From an uncultured Anaerotruncus sp. (GTDB lineage Bacteria; Bacillota; Clostridia; Oscillospirales; Acutalibacteraceae), in assembly GCA_900539775.1 (NCBI GenBank), contig UQDL01000005.1:85973-149972 (forward strand): DNA of 64,000 nucleotides. Direction: 5' to 3'. Under the pieces are notes generated by a model that was not told the origin of the DNA, searched no databases, and saw only the letters and a program-made list of their open reading frames with translations. A program made the translations under genes and the position numbers. Numbering within the stretch: position 1 is the stretch's first letter; each line of letters begins with the position of its first letter. Shown piece by piece: positions 7,596 to 17,852 of this stretch.

Positions 7596-8972
7596 TCAGC
7601 AGCCTGAAAGATATTCATCAATGGCTTTTGCCGCTTTTTTACCTGCGCCCATCGCCTTTATAACGGTTGCCGCACCGGTTACCGTGTCACCGCCGGCAAA
7701 CACGCCGGTTTTTGATGTTCTGCCGCAATCATCTGCTATAATACAGCCACGCCTGTCCACATCAAGCCCCATTGTTGTGGCTTTTATAAGCGGATTTGGA
7801 GATGTGCCTATTGCAATAATAACACTGTCTACATCTATAACATGATTGCTGCCCTCAACTGCCTTGGGGCTTCTTCTGCCGGACTCATCAGGCTCGCCAA
7901 GCTGCATATTAACACATTCAATGCCGCAAACATTATGATCATCATCGCCTAAAATGCGAACGGGATTTGTGAGAGTTTTGAATTCTATAAGCTCTTCCTG
8001 AGCATTTTCAACCTCTTCTGCTCTTGCGGGCAGTTCATCCATAGAACGGCGGTAAATAACATAAACCTTTTCGGCGCCGAGCCTCATTGCACACCTTGCG
8101 GCATCCATAGCAACATTGCCGCCTCCGACAACCGCAACATGCTTTCCGTGCTGAACGGGTGTGCGGCTGTGCTCCTCATAAGCTTTCATAAGATTTATGC
8201 GTGTAAGAAATTCATTTGCAGAATAAACACCTTTAAGATTTTCGCCCTCTATGCCCATAAATCTCGGCAAACCTGCACCGGAGCCGATAAATACGGCATC
8301 ATATTGATCAAGAATATCATCAACGGAAATGCTGCGGCCGATAACCACATTAGTGTCTATAACAACGCCCAGAGCCTTTAAGCCCTCAACCTCCTTTGCA
8401 ACAATTGCCTTAGGAAGCCTGAATTCCGGAATGCCGTAAACAAGAACACCGCCCGCAATATGAAGTGCTTCAAATATAGTAACGGAATAGCCAAGCTGAG
8501 CTAAATCGCCCGCACAGGTTAATGAACTTGGACCTGAGCCTATTACCGCAACCTTTTTGCCGTTTTTGGGAATATCAACAGGCGTTATTTTCGAATGCTC
8601 GTTATGATAATCGGCAACAAATCTTTCAAGCCTGCCGATTGCAACAGGCTCGCCTTTTATACCGCGAACACATTTTGATTCGCACTGCCTTTCCTGCGGG
8701 CAAACTCTGCCGCACACAGCAGGCAAAGCAGAGGTTTTTGCAATAACCTTATATGCATCTTCAAATTTACCCTCTGCAACAAAAGAGATAAATTCGGGAA
8801 TGGAAATATTAACCGGGCAACCTGAAACACAAGGATGATGCTTGCAATTTAAGCATCTTTTTGCCTCTTCGATTGCCGTTTCGGCATCATAGCCGAGCGC
8901 AACTTCTTTAAAATTTCTGTTTCTTACCAAAGGATCTTGGCAAGGCATCGGGTGTCTGCCGCTATTGTTCAT
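7596..8972 (-). CDS. nfnB: NfnB / glutamate-synthase-small-subunit-like flavoprotein
   Basis: A 458-residue protein. The N-terminal part carries eight cysteines for two [4Fe-4S] clusters (CLNCKHHPCVSGCP, VCGRVCPQERQCESKC). It continues with an FAD site (VIGSGPSSLTCAGDLA) and an NADPH site (VVGGGNVAMDAARCAMRLG), ending in GDTVTGAATVIKAMGAG. Many annotations call this an NADPH-dependent glutamate synthase small chain. Its one-base overlap with an NfnA-like gene, and the absence of a glutamate synthase large subunit nearby, favour the bifurcating NADH-dependent ferredoxin:NADP oxidoreductase NfnAB, or the closely related sulfide dehydrogenase SudAB. Sequence alone cannot separate these. Confidence 0.85.
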   Translation of the reverse strand: MNNSGRHPMPCQDPLVRNRNFKEVALGYDAETAIEEAKRCLNCKHHPCVSGCPVNISIPEFISFVAEGKFEDAYKVIAKTSALPAVCGRVCPQERQCESKCVRGIKGEPVAIGRLERFVADYHNEHSKITPVDIPKNGKKVAVIGSGPSSLTCAGDLAQLGYSVTIFEALHIAGGVLVYGIPEFRLPKAIVAKEVEGLKALGVVIDTNVVIGRSISVDDILDQYDAVFIGSGAGLPRFMGIEGENLKGVYSANEFLTRINLMKAYEEHSRTPVQHGKHVAVVGGGNVAMDAARCAMRLGAEKVYVIYRRSMDELPARAEEVENAQEELIEFKTLTNPVRILGDDDHNVCGIECVNMQLGEPDESGRRSPKAVEGSNHVIDVDSVIIAIGTSPNPLIKATTMGLDVDRRGCIIADDCGRTSKTGVFAGGDTVTGAATVIKAMGAGKKAAKAIDEYLSGC

Positions 8973-9808
8973 TACTGCTGCACCTCCTGCTTAAGAAGAT
9001 TACATTCTTCCTCACGCTCAAATTTTTTATACATGGAACTGCGCTCCATAACCTCATCAAAATCAACAAGATGACCGTCAAATTCAGGGCCGTCAACACA
9101 GGCAAACTTTGTTTCGCCGCCAACCGTAAGCCTGCATCCGCCGCACATTCCCGTGCCGTCTATCATAATGGGATTCATTGAAACAACTGTTTTAATTCCG
9201 TATTCTGCGGTAAGCTTTGAAACAAATTTCATCATCGGAATCGGGCCTATTGCCATAACCAAATCATATTTTTCACCCGAATCAATAAGAGACTTCAGCG
9301 CATCCGTTACAAAACCCTTGGTGCCGGTTGAGCCGTCATCGCTTACAAGCACATATTTATCCGAAACGGCCTCAAATTGCTTTTGAAGAATTACAAGATC
9401 TTTGTTTCTGAAGCCTGCTATTGAATGAACGATTGCACCGTTTTGCGCAAACTTCTTTGCAACGGGATAAGCTATTGCAGTACCGACGCCTCCGCCTACT
9501 ACCGCAACCTTTTTATATCCCTCTGTTTTTGTGGGATTTCCGAGCGGCCCCACAAAATCCTCAATATAATCGCCTTCGTTTTTCATGTTAAGGCGTGTTG
9601 TTTCCGCACCCACTACTTGAAAAATAATTGTTACTGTTTCTTTTTTCCTGTCAAAATCCGCAATGGTGAGCGGGACACGCTCGCCGTCTTTATCAACACG
9701 AAGAATTATAAATTGACCCGGCTCTGCTTTTTTTGCAACAAACGGTGCCTCAATAACCATTTGCGTTACAGTGCTGTTCAATTCCTCTTTGCTGAGAATC
9801 TTATACAT
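8972..9808 (-). CDS. nfnA: NfnA / ferredoxin-NADP reductase-like FAD, [2Fe-2S] subunit
   Basis: A 278-residue protein of the dihydroorotate dehydrogenase electron-transfer subunit type. It has an N-terminal FAD barrel (PGQFIILR), an NAD domain (VAVVGGGVGTAIAYPVAK) and a C-terminal cysteine cluster (GMCGGCRLTVGG...FACVDGP) for a [2Fe-2S] centre. I start it at the ATG at 9808 (MYKILSKEEL), the usual family start, behind AGAGGGCAGAG; the frame extends upstream to 9865 without a good site. It overlaps nfnB by one base in TAATG, so the two are translationally coupled partners. Probable role: balancing NADH, NADPH and reduced ferredoxin in fermentation. Confidence 0.85.
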   Translation of the reverse strand: MYKILSKEELNSTVTQMVIEAPFVAKKAEPGQFIILRVDKDGERVPLTIADFDRKKETVTIIFQVVGAETTRLNMKNEGDYIEDFVGPLGNPTKTEGYKKVAVVGGGVGTAIAYPVAKKFAQNGAIVHSIAGFRNKDLVILQKQFEAVSDKYVLVSDDGSTGTKGFVTDALKSLIDSGEKYDLVMAIGPIPMMKFVSKLTAEYGIKTVVSMNPIMIDGTGMCGGCRLTVGGETKFACVDGPEFDGHLVDFDEVMERSSMYKKFEREEECNLLKQEVQQ

Positions 9809-9872
9809 TAAACTCTGCCCTCTCTTTATTCCGTTACACAACGAAATAATTGTTATAGTTTTCACCGAATAA

Positions 9873-9901
9873 ATTATATTATATGCGTTTATTTTTTACA
9901 A
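9873..9901 (-). promoter_or_regulatory. Promoter of nfnAB
   Basis: Minus-strand TTGTAA (9901-9896) and a perfect TATAAT (9878-9873) are spaced by 17 bases, about 65 bases before the nfnA start. Confidence 0.6.
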
Positions 9902-9906
9902 TAATT

Positions 9907-9953
9907 AAGCCGCCTTTTTTAGTATTTGCACGAAATACTCTTTTTAGGCGGCT
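9907..9953 (-). terminator. Hairpin terminator after the arabinofuranosidase gene
   Basis: GCCGCC (9909-9914) pairs with GGCGGC (9947-9952); inside, AGTATTT pairs with AAATACT. A- and T-rich tracts flank the inner stem. It lies between abfA and the nfnAB promoter and is probably a terminator of abfA. Confidence 0.6.
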
Positions 9954-10038
9954 CAATTTTAGTTTAAATTGACTTTGCAAAAATACCAAAATTCGGCATA
10001 TTTGCTTATTATTTTATATTTTGTTTATATTTTGAAAA

Positions 10039-11538
<1,500 letters not shown>

Positions 11539-11659
11539 TCAGCCTTTCACCGTTTTTTTTATATTAGCATAAATACAAATCAAAATAAAGAATTTTTTTA
11601 ACCGAAAAGCACTTTTTTGCACAAATCGGCACCGAATAAAAAGCAACCTGTTTATAATG

Positions 11660-13117
11660 TTATTCGGCGCTTCTGCGGGCAGCAAGAGCATTTGAAATAT
11701 TGGCTTTCTTTTCGCCGACAATATCATATTTAAACATGGGAACTATGGAAAGCAACGCAAGTATGCCGGGCAAAGCAGTGTAAGCAAAGAAGATGATATC
11801 CTTTGTGCCGGTGGTGAAACTGCCTGTGCTTAAAGCCTCATAATAGCCTGATTTTTGCACAAATATAAGGCCGACTGCCGTGCCGAGAGCAAGGCAAACC
11901 TTAATGGTGAGGGTAAGTATGGAATAGCAAGCACCCTCCATTCTTTTGCCTGTTTCGTACTCATAATAATCAACCGTGTCCGCTGTCATAATCATAGGCA
12001 TAAGCGTAACGGCACCGAATTGCAAGCCAATAAGGAACAAAGAAATATAAAACAGCACCGTAAGCACCGTGTTTTCGGGAGATTTAAACCAAAAATGCCC
12101 GATAACAAATGAGAACACGGATGCGGCAAAGCCATAAACGGAAAGCAAAATATAAGCATTTCTTTCATTCAGTTTTTTAATAAGCAGCGGGCAAAGCGCC
12201 ATGCTTATCATTGAGCCGACTGCAGTTACAATACCGAGCACGGCAACAAGATTTTGGCTGCCGAGTATAACCGTTGCAGACTGCACCTGAATGCCCATTG
12301 CCATTTGCCTGCCGAAGCCCAAGAAATATGAGATAATAACAAGCTGAAACGGCTTATTATTTTTAAGTGCGGCAAGCATATCTTTAAATGTTGTTTTGTC
12401 CTGCGAAATATTTGCCACTCTTTCCTTATTTATTATAGGAATTAATGCAAAAAGCACGCAACCGAAAATTGCGGTGAGCAGTGCGGTAAAGAAATATTCG
12501 CTGCTTATCATAGGCACATCTGTTTCGCCGCTTTTAACAAAAACTTTTGAGCCGCCGGGAATTATAAGGCAAACTATAGGCACTATAACAACGCAGGCGG
12601 AAAAGCCGACTTGCTTAAAAGTGTTTGAAATTGAAACAACATTTGTGCGCTCGGTAGGATTAGGAGTGAGCGCCGAGGCAATACCCTGCGACGGAACATC
12701 GCCCATGGTCATCGCTATGCTCCAAACAAGATATGTTATAAAAATCCACGCATAAAGCCCAAAGCCCTTAAACGGCACCTTAACAAACACAATTGCCGTG
12801 AAAACAAGCAGCGGCACGATTGAATAAACAATCATGGATTTAAACTTGCCCATTTTGCTTTTTGAGCTGTCTATAAGATTGCCGACAACAGGATCGGCAA
12901 CAGCCGAAACAATTTTTGCCACAAGAATTAAAATAGCAACAACGCTGACATTTGCGCCCAAAACAGAGCCATCGAACTCTGCCTGATAGGAATTAAGCAA
13001 TCCCACTATTGCCTGAAAACCGAAAAGTCCAAGCGAATATGCGGCAATTTCTTTAAAGCTCATATACTTTTTCGCCGTTGCATCGGCAGCAGACGCCACA
13101 ACCGTTTTATTACTCAT
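11660..13117 (-). CDS. GPH-family sugar cation symporter (MelB-like MFS)
   Basis: A 485-residue membrane protein with about twelve helices. The loop between helices 2 and 3 reads 'VADPVVGNLIDSSKSKMGKFK', matching the 'DP..G...D....r.G..r' pattern of glycoside-pentoside-hexuronide symporters; 'DTVDYYEYETGKRMEGACYS' in the second half is also diagnostic. The start is the ATG at 13117 seven to eight bases after GGAGG; an upstream GTG lies in the ribosome binding site. Being just upstream of abfA, it probably carries arabinosides or a pentose-containing oligosaccharide (inference). Confidence 0.9.
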   Translation of the reverse strand: MSNKTVVASAADATAKKYMSFKEIAAYSLGLFGFQAIVGLLNSYQAEFDGSVLGANVSVVAILILVAKIVSAVADPVVGNLIDSSKSKMGKFKSMIVYSIVPLLVFTAIVFVKVPFKGFGLYAWIFITYLVWSIAMTMGDVPSQGIASALTPNPTERTNVVSISNTFKQVGFSACVVIVPIVCLIIPGGSKVFVKSGETDVPMISSEYFFTALLTAIFGCVLFALIPIINKERVANISQDKTTFKDMLAALKNNKPFQLVIISYFLGFGRQMAMGIQVQSATVILGSQNLVAVLGIVTAVGSMISMALCPLLIKKLNERNAYILLSVYGFAASVFSFVIGHFWFKSPENTVLTVLFYISLFLIGLQFGAVTLMPMIMTADTVDYYEYETGKRMEGACYSILTLTIKVCLALGTAVGLIFVQKSGYYEALSTGSFTTGTKDIIFFAYTALPGILALLSIVPMFKYDIVGEKKANISNALAARRSAE

Positions 13118-13167
13118 AAAATGCACCTCCGCACAATGATAAAATTTAACTAACTTGCTTTAAAACG

Positions 13168-13205
13168 CAAAAGGGCGAAGCAACGCCGTTGTTGCTCCGC
13201 ACTTT
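13168..13205 (-). terminator. Terminator after the short-chain dehydrogenase gene
   Basis: On the minus strand GCGGAGCAAC (13200-13191) pairs with GTTGCTTCGC (13184-13175) with one mismatch, followed by CCTTTT. Confidence 0.75.
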
Positions 13206-13239
13206 TAATGCACGAGAATGGAATACCAAACTCAATCAA

Positions 13240-14076
13240 TCAGTTTCTGAAAACATCGTTAAACAAATCAATATCCGCAGCCTTCATAATTGCACTGAAA
13301 AGGCGGGAACCGTTTACAGGCAAAAGCTTGCCGAAAACGCTCATTGCATGTGCATCCATGCCGTGGATTTGAAGAGCTTGCTTATGCTCAATGCCAAACA
13401 TAATCATTTTAACCATAAGGTCACAATCGGTGGAAATCATATCCATAATCTTTTGACCCTTTCCGCCATCATTCTTTTGATCACGGAAAATATCTGTTTT
13501 TGTGAAGCCCGGGCAAACAAGGCCAACATAAACCTTGCCGCGGAATTCCTCACGAAGAGCTTCTGTGAAGCCCTTAAGAGCAGCCTTGGAAGCTGAATAC
13601 ATGCTTGTGCCTGCAAGGCTCATAAGAGCTGCAGATGAATCTATATTGATGATTCCGGGATCATTGCTTTCCAAAAGCATGGGAAGCAATGCCTTAATTG
13701 AATAAACACAAGAATAGAAATTGATGTTGATTGCCTTTTCAATTTCATCCATCTCATAGCGATCAAATCTTTTGAATTTGGGAAGAATGCCGGCATTGTT
13801 AACAAGAACATCAATCTTAACGCCCTCATCTTTAAGCTCCTGAGCAAAATTTACCCAATTTTCATTCTTTGAAACATCAAAAAGCTTATAGGAAAACTGC
13901 TCTGCATATGTTGGGCCGAGCTCTTCAATAAACTTTTTCATTTTCGGTTCGCTTCTTGCTATACCGATAACCTTACAACCGTGTTTTTTTATGAGTGTTG
14001 CGGCAATGCCTGCACCCATACCTCCGGAAGCGCCTGTTACAACACAGGTTTTTCCGCTGAGCCAACAATTTGACAT
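13240..14076 (-). CDS. Short-chain dehydrogenase/reductase
   Basis: A 278-residue classical SDR enzyme. The cofactor motif TGASGGMG is at residues 14-21, NNAG near 93-96, the catalytic Ser near 147-148 and the YSASK pair at Tyr160 and Lys164. It should oxidise or reduce a hydroxyl or carbonyl group with NAD(P)H; the substrate cannot be read from sequence. The tail beyond residue 190 (DMISTDCDLMVKMIMFGIEHK) resembles SDRs of the acyl-reductase type. The start is the ATG at 14076 behind GGAGGT. It has its own promoter and terminator, so it is a single-gene unit. Confidence 0.85.
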   Translation of the reverse strand: MSNCWLSGKTCVVTGASGGMGAGIAATLIKKHGCKVIGIARSEPKMKKFIEELGPTYAEQFSYKLFDVSKNENWVNFAQELKDEGVKIDVLVNNAGILPKFKRFDRYEMDEIEKAININFYSCVYSIKALLPMLLESNDPGIINIDSSAALMSLAGTSMYSASKAALKGFTEALREEFRGKVYVGLVCPGFTKTDIFRDQKNDGGKGQKIMDMISTDCDLMVKMIMFGIEHKQALQIHGMDAHAMSVFGKLLPVNGSRLFSAIMKAADIDLFNDVFRN

Positions 14077-14118
14077 AAATAATTTACCTCCGTAAATAAT
14101 CGTATACACTACACTGCT

Positions 14119-14147
14119 ATTATACTAAATCAAAAAAAGATTTACAA
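14119..14147 (-). promoter_or_regulatory. Promoter of the SDR gene
   Basis: Minus-strand TTGTAA (14147-14142), 17-base spacer, TATAAT (14124-14119), about 40 bases before the start codon. Confidence 0.7.
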
Positions 14148-14202
14148 GAAGAAAAACGAAATTATTTTTTCTTTCACCAAATTATTATTAAATCTTCAGA
14201 AA

Positions 14203-14234
14203 ACAAAAGGCAGCCTGCAAAATACAGACCGCCT
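14203..14234 (-). terminator. Terminator of the bioY-DUF1284 unit
   Basis: On the minus strand AGGCGGTCTG (14234-14225) pairs with CAGGCTGCCT (14217-14208), including two G-T pairs, followed by TTTTG. Confidence 0.65.
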
Positions 14235-14273
14235 AAAAGATTTCATTCGGCACAAACACGCATACTGCGCCGA

Positions 14274-14573
14274 TTATTTATTTTTACAGATATCAAACCA
14301 CATACAATCTGAGCAAATATTTTCAAGATTTCCCGTGCCCAGCATTTTGGTTTTTAAATCATATTTTCCAACCTTTGCCTCATTAACGCAAACACCGTTT
14401 TGCAAATTCGGGCAGCAAAAGCAAATATCGTCTGCACTCATTACAAGTTCAAACTCTTCACCGCTTTCCAAGCGCTTTTTAACAGCCGCCATATTTTTGC
14501 AAAATTCGGGGCTGTAGCCTTTTCCTTCAAAGCACGGAATGCAATTAAGATGATGATATCTAAGCCTTAACAT
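14274..14573 (-). CDS. DUF1284 cysteine-rich protein
   Basis: A 99-residue protein starting MLRLRYHHLNCIPCFEGKGYS, the signature opening of the DUF1284 family. Eight cysteines are present: two near the start, one at 'EFCKN', CFCC in the middle, one in 'NGVCVNE' and two near the end (ICSDCMWFDIC gives three). The spacing suggests a metal or Fe-S site, but no function is established. The start codon lies inside the end of bioY (14-base overlap), so translation is probably coupled to it. A link to biotin is only suggested by position and by the shared BirA-controlled promoter. Confidence 0.75.
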   Translation of the reverse strand: MLRLRYHHLNCIPCFEGKGYSPEFCKNMAAVKKRLESGEEFELVMSADDICFCCPNLQNGVCVNEAKVGKYDLKTKMLGTGNLENICSDCMWFDICKNK

Positions 14574-15153
14574 GCTTATCAAGAGCCTTGCAAAGCACAG
14601 TTGCAACTATAATTTTAACAAGATCCGGAATAAGGAACGGCACAACACATTTTGAAAGCGCAACGCCAAGAGTGATTGCGCCCATATTTTTGGTGTAAAC
14701 AATCATAAACCACGCCGTGCCGAATGCATAGCAAACAAGAATGCCGACAATCATAGAAACAATATAAACCCATGTTTTTTTGCCGAAAAGCTTTAACGCA
14801 CCGCCAACTATAAGCGCAGTGAAGATAAAGCCGATAATATAGCCGCCGGTTACACCGAACAGCACTCCGGGGCCTGCCGAAAAGCCGGCAAACACGGGAA
14901 CACCAACAAGACCGAGCAAAATATAAACCAAAACGGAGAATGTGCCTTTTTTAAGGCCCAAAAGACCTGCCGCAATGCAAATGCCCATTGTTTGCAAAGT
15001 GATGGGAATTGTAAGCGGAATCTGAATCCAAGAGCAAACAGCAATTAAAGCTGCAAAAACGCCCACATAAACCACTTCAATTGTTTTAAATTTTCTTTTC
15101 TTAGCAACAGACTTTTCAGAAGCCTTGACTGCATTAGTTGAGTTTTCCTGCAT
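14560..15153 (-). CDS. bioY: Biotin transporter BioY (ECF S component)
   Basis: A 197-residue membrane protein with six hydrophobic segments. BioY hallmarks are seen: 'WIQIPLTIPITLQTMGICIAAGLLG' early on, 'GLVGVPVFAGFSAGPGVLFGVTGGYIIGF' in the middle, and 'IPDLVKIIVATVLC' at the end. It binds biotin in the membrane and works with the shared ECF transport module, whose genes are not here, or alone. The start is the ATG at 15153 behind AAAGGT. Upstream lies an operator matching the BirA consensus over the promoter, strong support for biotin-repressed expression. Confidence 0.95.
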   Translation of the reverse strand: MQENSTNAVKASEKSVAKKRKFKTIEVVYVGVFAALIAVCSWIQIPLTIPITLQTMGICIAAGLLGLKKGTFSVLVYILLGLVGVPVFAGFSAGPGVLFGVTGGYIIGFIFTALIVGGALKLFGKKTWVYIVSMIVGILVCYAFGTAWFMIVYTKNMGAITLGVALSKCVVPFLIPDLVKIIVATVLCKALDKHVKA

Positions 15154-15326
15154 AGCAATTACCTTTCCGGCCACAACAAAATTTAAAAATCTGTACGCCC
15201 GCAGTAGCCAAGCAGAGCGCACAGCAAATTTCTCAAGTTAAAATATGCCGCAAGCAAATCAAAAAACGAGGAAATCTACCTTGTGTGAAGCTCACACAAA
15301 TCTTTTTTGAAAAATATTTCTATATA

Positions 15327-15355
15327 TTTATAATACAGGAAAGCGCAATTGTCAA
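15327..15355 (-). promoter_or_regulatory. Promoter of bioY
   Basis: Minus-strand TTGACA (15355-15350), 17-base spacer, TATAAA (15332-15327). The -35 hexamer lies within the BirA operator. The roughly 165-base leader down to the start codon contains a perfect 8-bp hairpin (TTGTGTGA 15281-15288 with TCACACAA 15292-15299). Confidence 0.8.
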
Positions 15356-15382
15356 CCTTTATTTTAGAATAGGTTTACAATT
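15347..15382 (-). promoter_or_regulatory. BirA (biotin repressor) operator
   Basis: AATTGTCAACC (15347-15357), a 14-base spacer, and GGTTTACAATT (15372-15382). This matches the established Firmicutes BirA site, TTGTTAAC arms facing GTTAACAA. Overlap with the -35 box explains how biotinyl-AMP-bound BirA would block transcription. Confidence 0.9.
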
Positions 15383-15406
15383 AAACAATATTTAAAATTT
15401 GCCAAG

Positions 15407-15435
15407 TTGAACAACGAAAAGAAATGTGTTAATAT
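15407..15435 (+). promoter_or_regulatory. Promoter of the two-component system
   Basis: TTGAAC (15407-15412), 17-base spacer, TAATAT (15430-15435), about 30 bases before the kinase start codon. Confidence 0.6.
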
Positions 15436-15467
15436 AAATTTATACTGATGAAAGCGACAAATTACAT

Positions 15468-17018
15468 ATGGGAAAAATAAACAAAGACACTATCCCCGAG
15501 CACACAAAAAACTTTAAAATAAACACAAGAATCATAATAACCTCCGTTTTGGCAATTTTGATTCCCGTTATAATAATTTCGGCAGCGGCAAGTGTGTTTT
15601 TTTACACTTCCAAAGACAAATATGACTTCACATCCGTTACCGCAAAGAATTACAGCATTATAAACCAAATTCAATGGGGGCAAACAATTAACGAAATTTC
15701 CTCAAATCTGATAAGCGATAAAAACGAGGAAAAAAGAATTGCCGATCTAAAAAAATCACTGCAGTCGCTTGAAAAGCTTGACACAATGATTTATATTGAG
15801 CGAAACGGCGCTGAATATTATTCAACAGGCAACAAAGAAGAGATCCTCTCCAAAACAAAGCAAATTTCAAACACGGATTTTTCCAATAACTCCTATTATT
15901 ACGGCGAAAACGGAGTTTCGATAATTTTACATGCCGAAACAGACAGCGACAGATATTTAATCGTTATCACAAATTCGGATTATGATGTGCCGGATGCGAA
16001 CTCATCTTCATCGCCGCAAAATGTAATAATGAAGCTTGCGAACAATACCGTGCTGATTTTTGGGCTTTGCATTGCAATATTCGTTATTGCGATAATCGTT
16101 ATATCACTTATAACTTCCAAAACCATTGTTGACCCGATTGAAAAAATAACCAAAGGCGCAGACGAAATTGCAAGAGGAAATCTTGACTATGAAATTGATT
16201 ACAAATCAACGAACGAGCTTGGCCGCCTTGCGGAAAGCTTTAATGAAATGCGAATAAAGGTTAAAGATTCAATAGAGCAAAAAAACAAATCCGACCAGCA
16301 GCAAAAAGAAATGATTGCAGGCATTGCACATGATTTGAGAACTCCGCTGACATCAATAAAAGGATATTTGGAAGGCATCAGAGACGGTGTTGCAAACACA
16401 CCGGAAAAACAGGCAAGGTATTTTAACACAATATACGATTCTGCTAATTCAATGGAAAATATGCTTAATGATTTGCTTACCATATCAAAACTGGAGCTTG
16501 GCGCAATAACGCTTCACCCGGAAAATGTTTCCGTAAACGACTTTATGCAATATGCTCACGAATTAGGCAGAGATTTGCAGGAAGCGGATTTTGATTTTGA
16601 AATAATAAACAAATGCAAAGGCGATCCCGTGCTTAATGTGGACACGGACAGATTTGCAAGAGTTATAGACAATATTATTTCAAACAGCATAAAATACAAA
16701 CGAAACGATGTTAAAGGCAAAATAACGCTTTGCATATCAGAATACGAGCACAGCGTGATTTTTGAAATTTCAGACAACGGAATGGGCGTTGAGGATGAAA
16801 ACCTGAGCAGAATATTTGACACTCTTTACAGAGCAGATAAAGCCCGCACCAATGTAAGCAACGGCAGCGGACTCGGCCTTGCAGTTTGCCGCCAAATAGT
16901 GCAGCAGCACGGCGGCCTTGTTTGGGCGCAAAACAATTCATCCGGCGGGCTTTCAATATTCATTTCACTTCCGACTCATTCGGAAGCCGAAAAAGGAATC
17001 AACAACCAAAAGCAATAA
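15468..17018 (+). CDS. Sensor histidine kinase (EnvZ/PhoR type)
   Basis: A 516-residue membrane kinase. Transmembrane helices lie at about 21-46 and 193-217, with an extracellular sensor region of about 145 residues between them. A HAMP linker follows (about 214-266), then the phospho-accepting H box GIAHDLRTPLTS with His288, the N box DNIISNS near 401-407, DNGMG near 436 and GSGLGLA near 466. All catalytic motifs are intact. The signal is unknown. The response regulator gene follows after 66 bases, so the two form a cognate pair. Confidence 0.95.
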   Translation: MGKINKDTIPEHTKNFKINTRIIITSVLAILIPVIIISAAASVFFYTSKDKYDFTSVTAKNYSIINQIQWGQTINEISSNLISDKNEEKRIADLKKSLQSLEKLDTMIYIERNGAEYYSTGNKEEILSKTKQISNTDFSNNSYYYGENGVSIILHAETDSDRYLIVITNSDYDVPDANSSSSPQNVIMKLANNTVLIFGLCIAIFVIAIIVISLITSKTIVDPIEKITKGADEIARGNLDYEIDYKSTNELGRLAESFNEMRIKVKDSIEQKNKSDQQQKEMIAGIAHDLRTPLTSIKGYLEGIRDGVANTPEKQARYFNTIYDSANSMENMLNDLLTISKLELGAITLHPENVSVNDFMQYAHELGRDLQEADFDFEIINKCKGDPVLNVDTDRFARVIDNIISNSIKYKRNDVKGKITLCISEYEHSVIFEISDNGMGVEDENLSRIFDTLYRADKARTNVSNGSGLGLAVCRQIVQQHGGLVWAQNNSSGGLSIFISLPTHSEAEKGINNQKQ

Positions 17019-17084
17019 CGCAAAACCGCCTTTTCGAAGCCGGCACAGCCGGAAAATTGAAAAGCAACGAAAGGATGCAAATAT

Positions 17085-17783
17085 ATGAAAAAGATTTTAA
17101 TTATTGAAGACGACATCAATATTTCCGCCTTAGAGCAGGATTATCTTGAAGCAAATTCTTTTGAGGTTAAAACCGCCGCAGACGGAATAACAGGATTATC
17201 CCTTGCGCTTAACGAAGACTTCAACCTGATTTTGCTTGATATTATGCTGCCAGGGATGGACGGCCTTGAGGTTTGCAAAAAGCTGAGAGAAAAGAAAGAC
17301 ATACCGATTATTATGGTAAGTGCCAAAAGGGATGACCTTGATAAAATCAAAGGGCTCGGACTCGGCGCAGACGATTATATAGTTAAGCCGTTTTCGCCGG
17401 GCGAGCTTGTGGCAAGAGTTATTGCACACATAAACAGATATGAAAGGCTTACCTCAAAAGCAGATGACTTGGGTGGAAAAATGGAAACAATTGAGATAAG
17501 CGGCTTAAAGCTTGACGGAAAAGCGAGGCGTGCTTTCGTTGGCAAAACAGAACTTACATTAACAAACAAGGAATTTGATTTGCTTTATTACCTTGCGGCA
17601 AGCCCCGACACGGTTTACAGCAAAGAAAAGCTTTTTGATGAAATTTGGCACTATGATTCAATCGGCGAAACCTCCACAATCACGGTGCATGTTAACAGAA
17701 TAAGAGATAAAATAAAAGAGATAGACCCGAAGCTTGATTTTATTCACACAGTTTGGGGAAAAGGATATCGCTTCAATAAATAA
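17085..17783 (+). CDS. OmpR/PhoB-family response regulator
   Basis: A 232-residue regulator with a receiver domain (Glu8-Asp9-Asp10 acid pocket, phospho-accepting Asp52 in LLDIM, Lys101 in VKPF) and a C-terminal winged helix with 'LTNKEFDLLYYLA' and 'ITVHVNRIRDKI...VWGKGYRF'. It should bind DNA as a dimer when phosphorylated by the upstream kinase. AAAGG precedes the ATG at good spacing. A long perfect hairpin ends the unit. No target site can be assigned from sequence. Confidence 0.95.
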   Translation: MKKILIIEDDINISALEQDYLEANSFEVKTAADGITGLSLALNEDFNLILLDIMLPGMDGLEVCKKLREKKDIPIIMVSAKRDDLDKIKGLGLGADDYIVKPFSPGELVARVIAHINRYERLTSKADDLGGKMETIEISGLKLDGKARRAFVGKTELTLTNKEFDLLYYLAASPDTVYSKEKLFDEIWHYDSIGETSTITVHVNRIRDKIKEIDPKLDFIHTVWGKGYRFNK

Positions 17784-17804
17784 TAAAAAAGCATAATAAA
17801 CACA

Positions 17805-17843
17805 AATAGGCAGCTTGCAAGATGCAAGCTGCCTATTTTCATT
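17805..17843. terminator. Bidirectional terminator between convergent genes
   Basis: A perfect 15-bp stem, AATAGGCAGCTTGCA (17805-17819) with its complement (17823-17837), and a 3-base loop. It serves the response regulator on the plus strand and probably the ABC operon on the minus strand. Confidence 0.85.
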
Positions 17844-17852
17844 CATTAAAAA

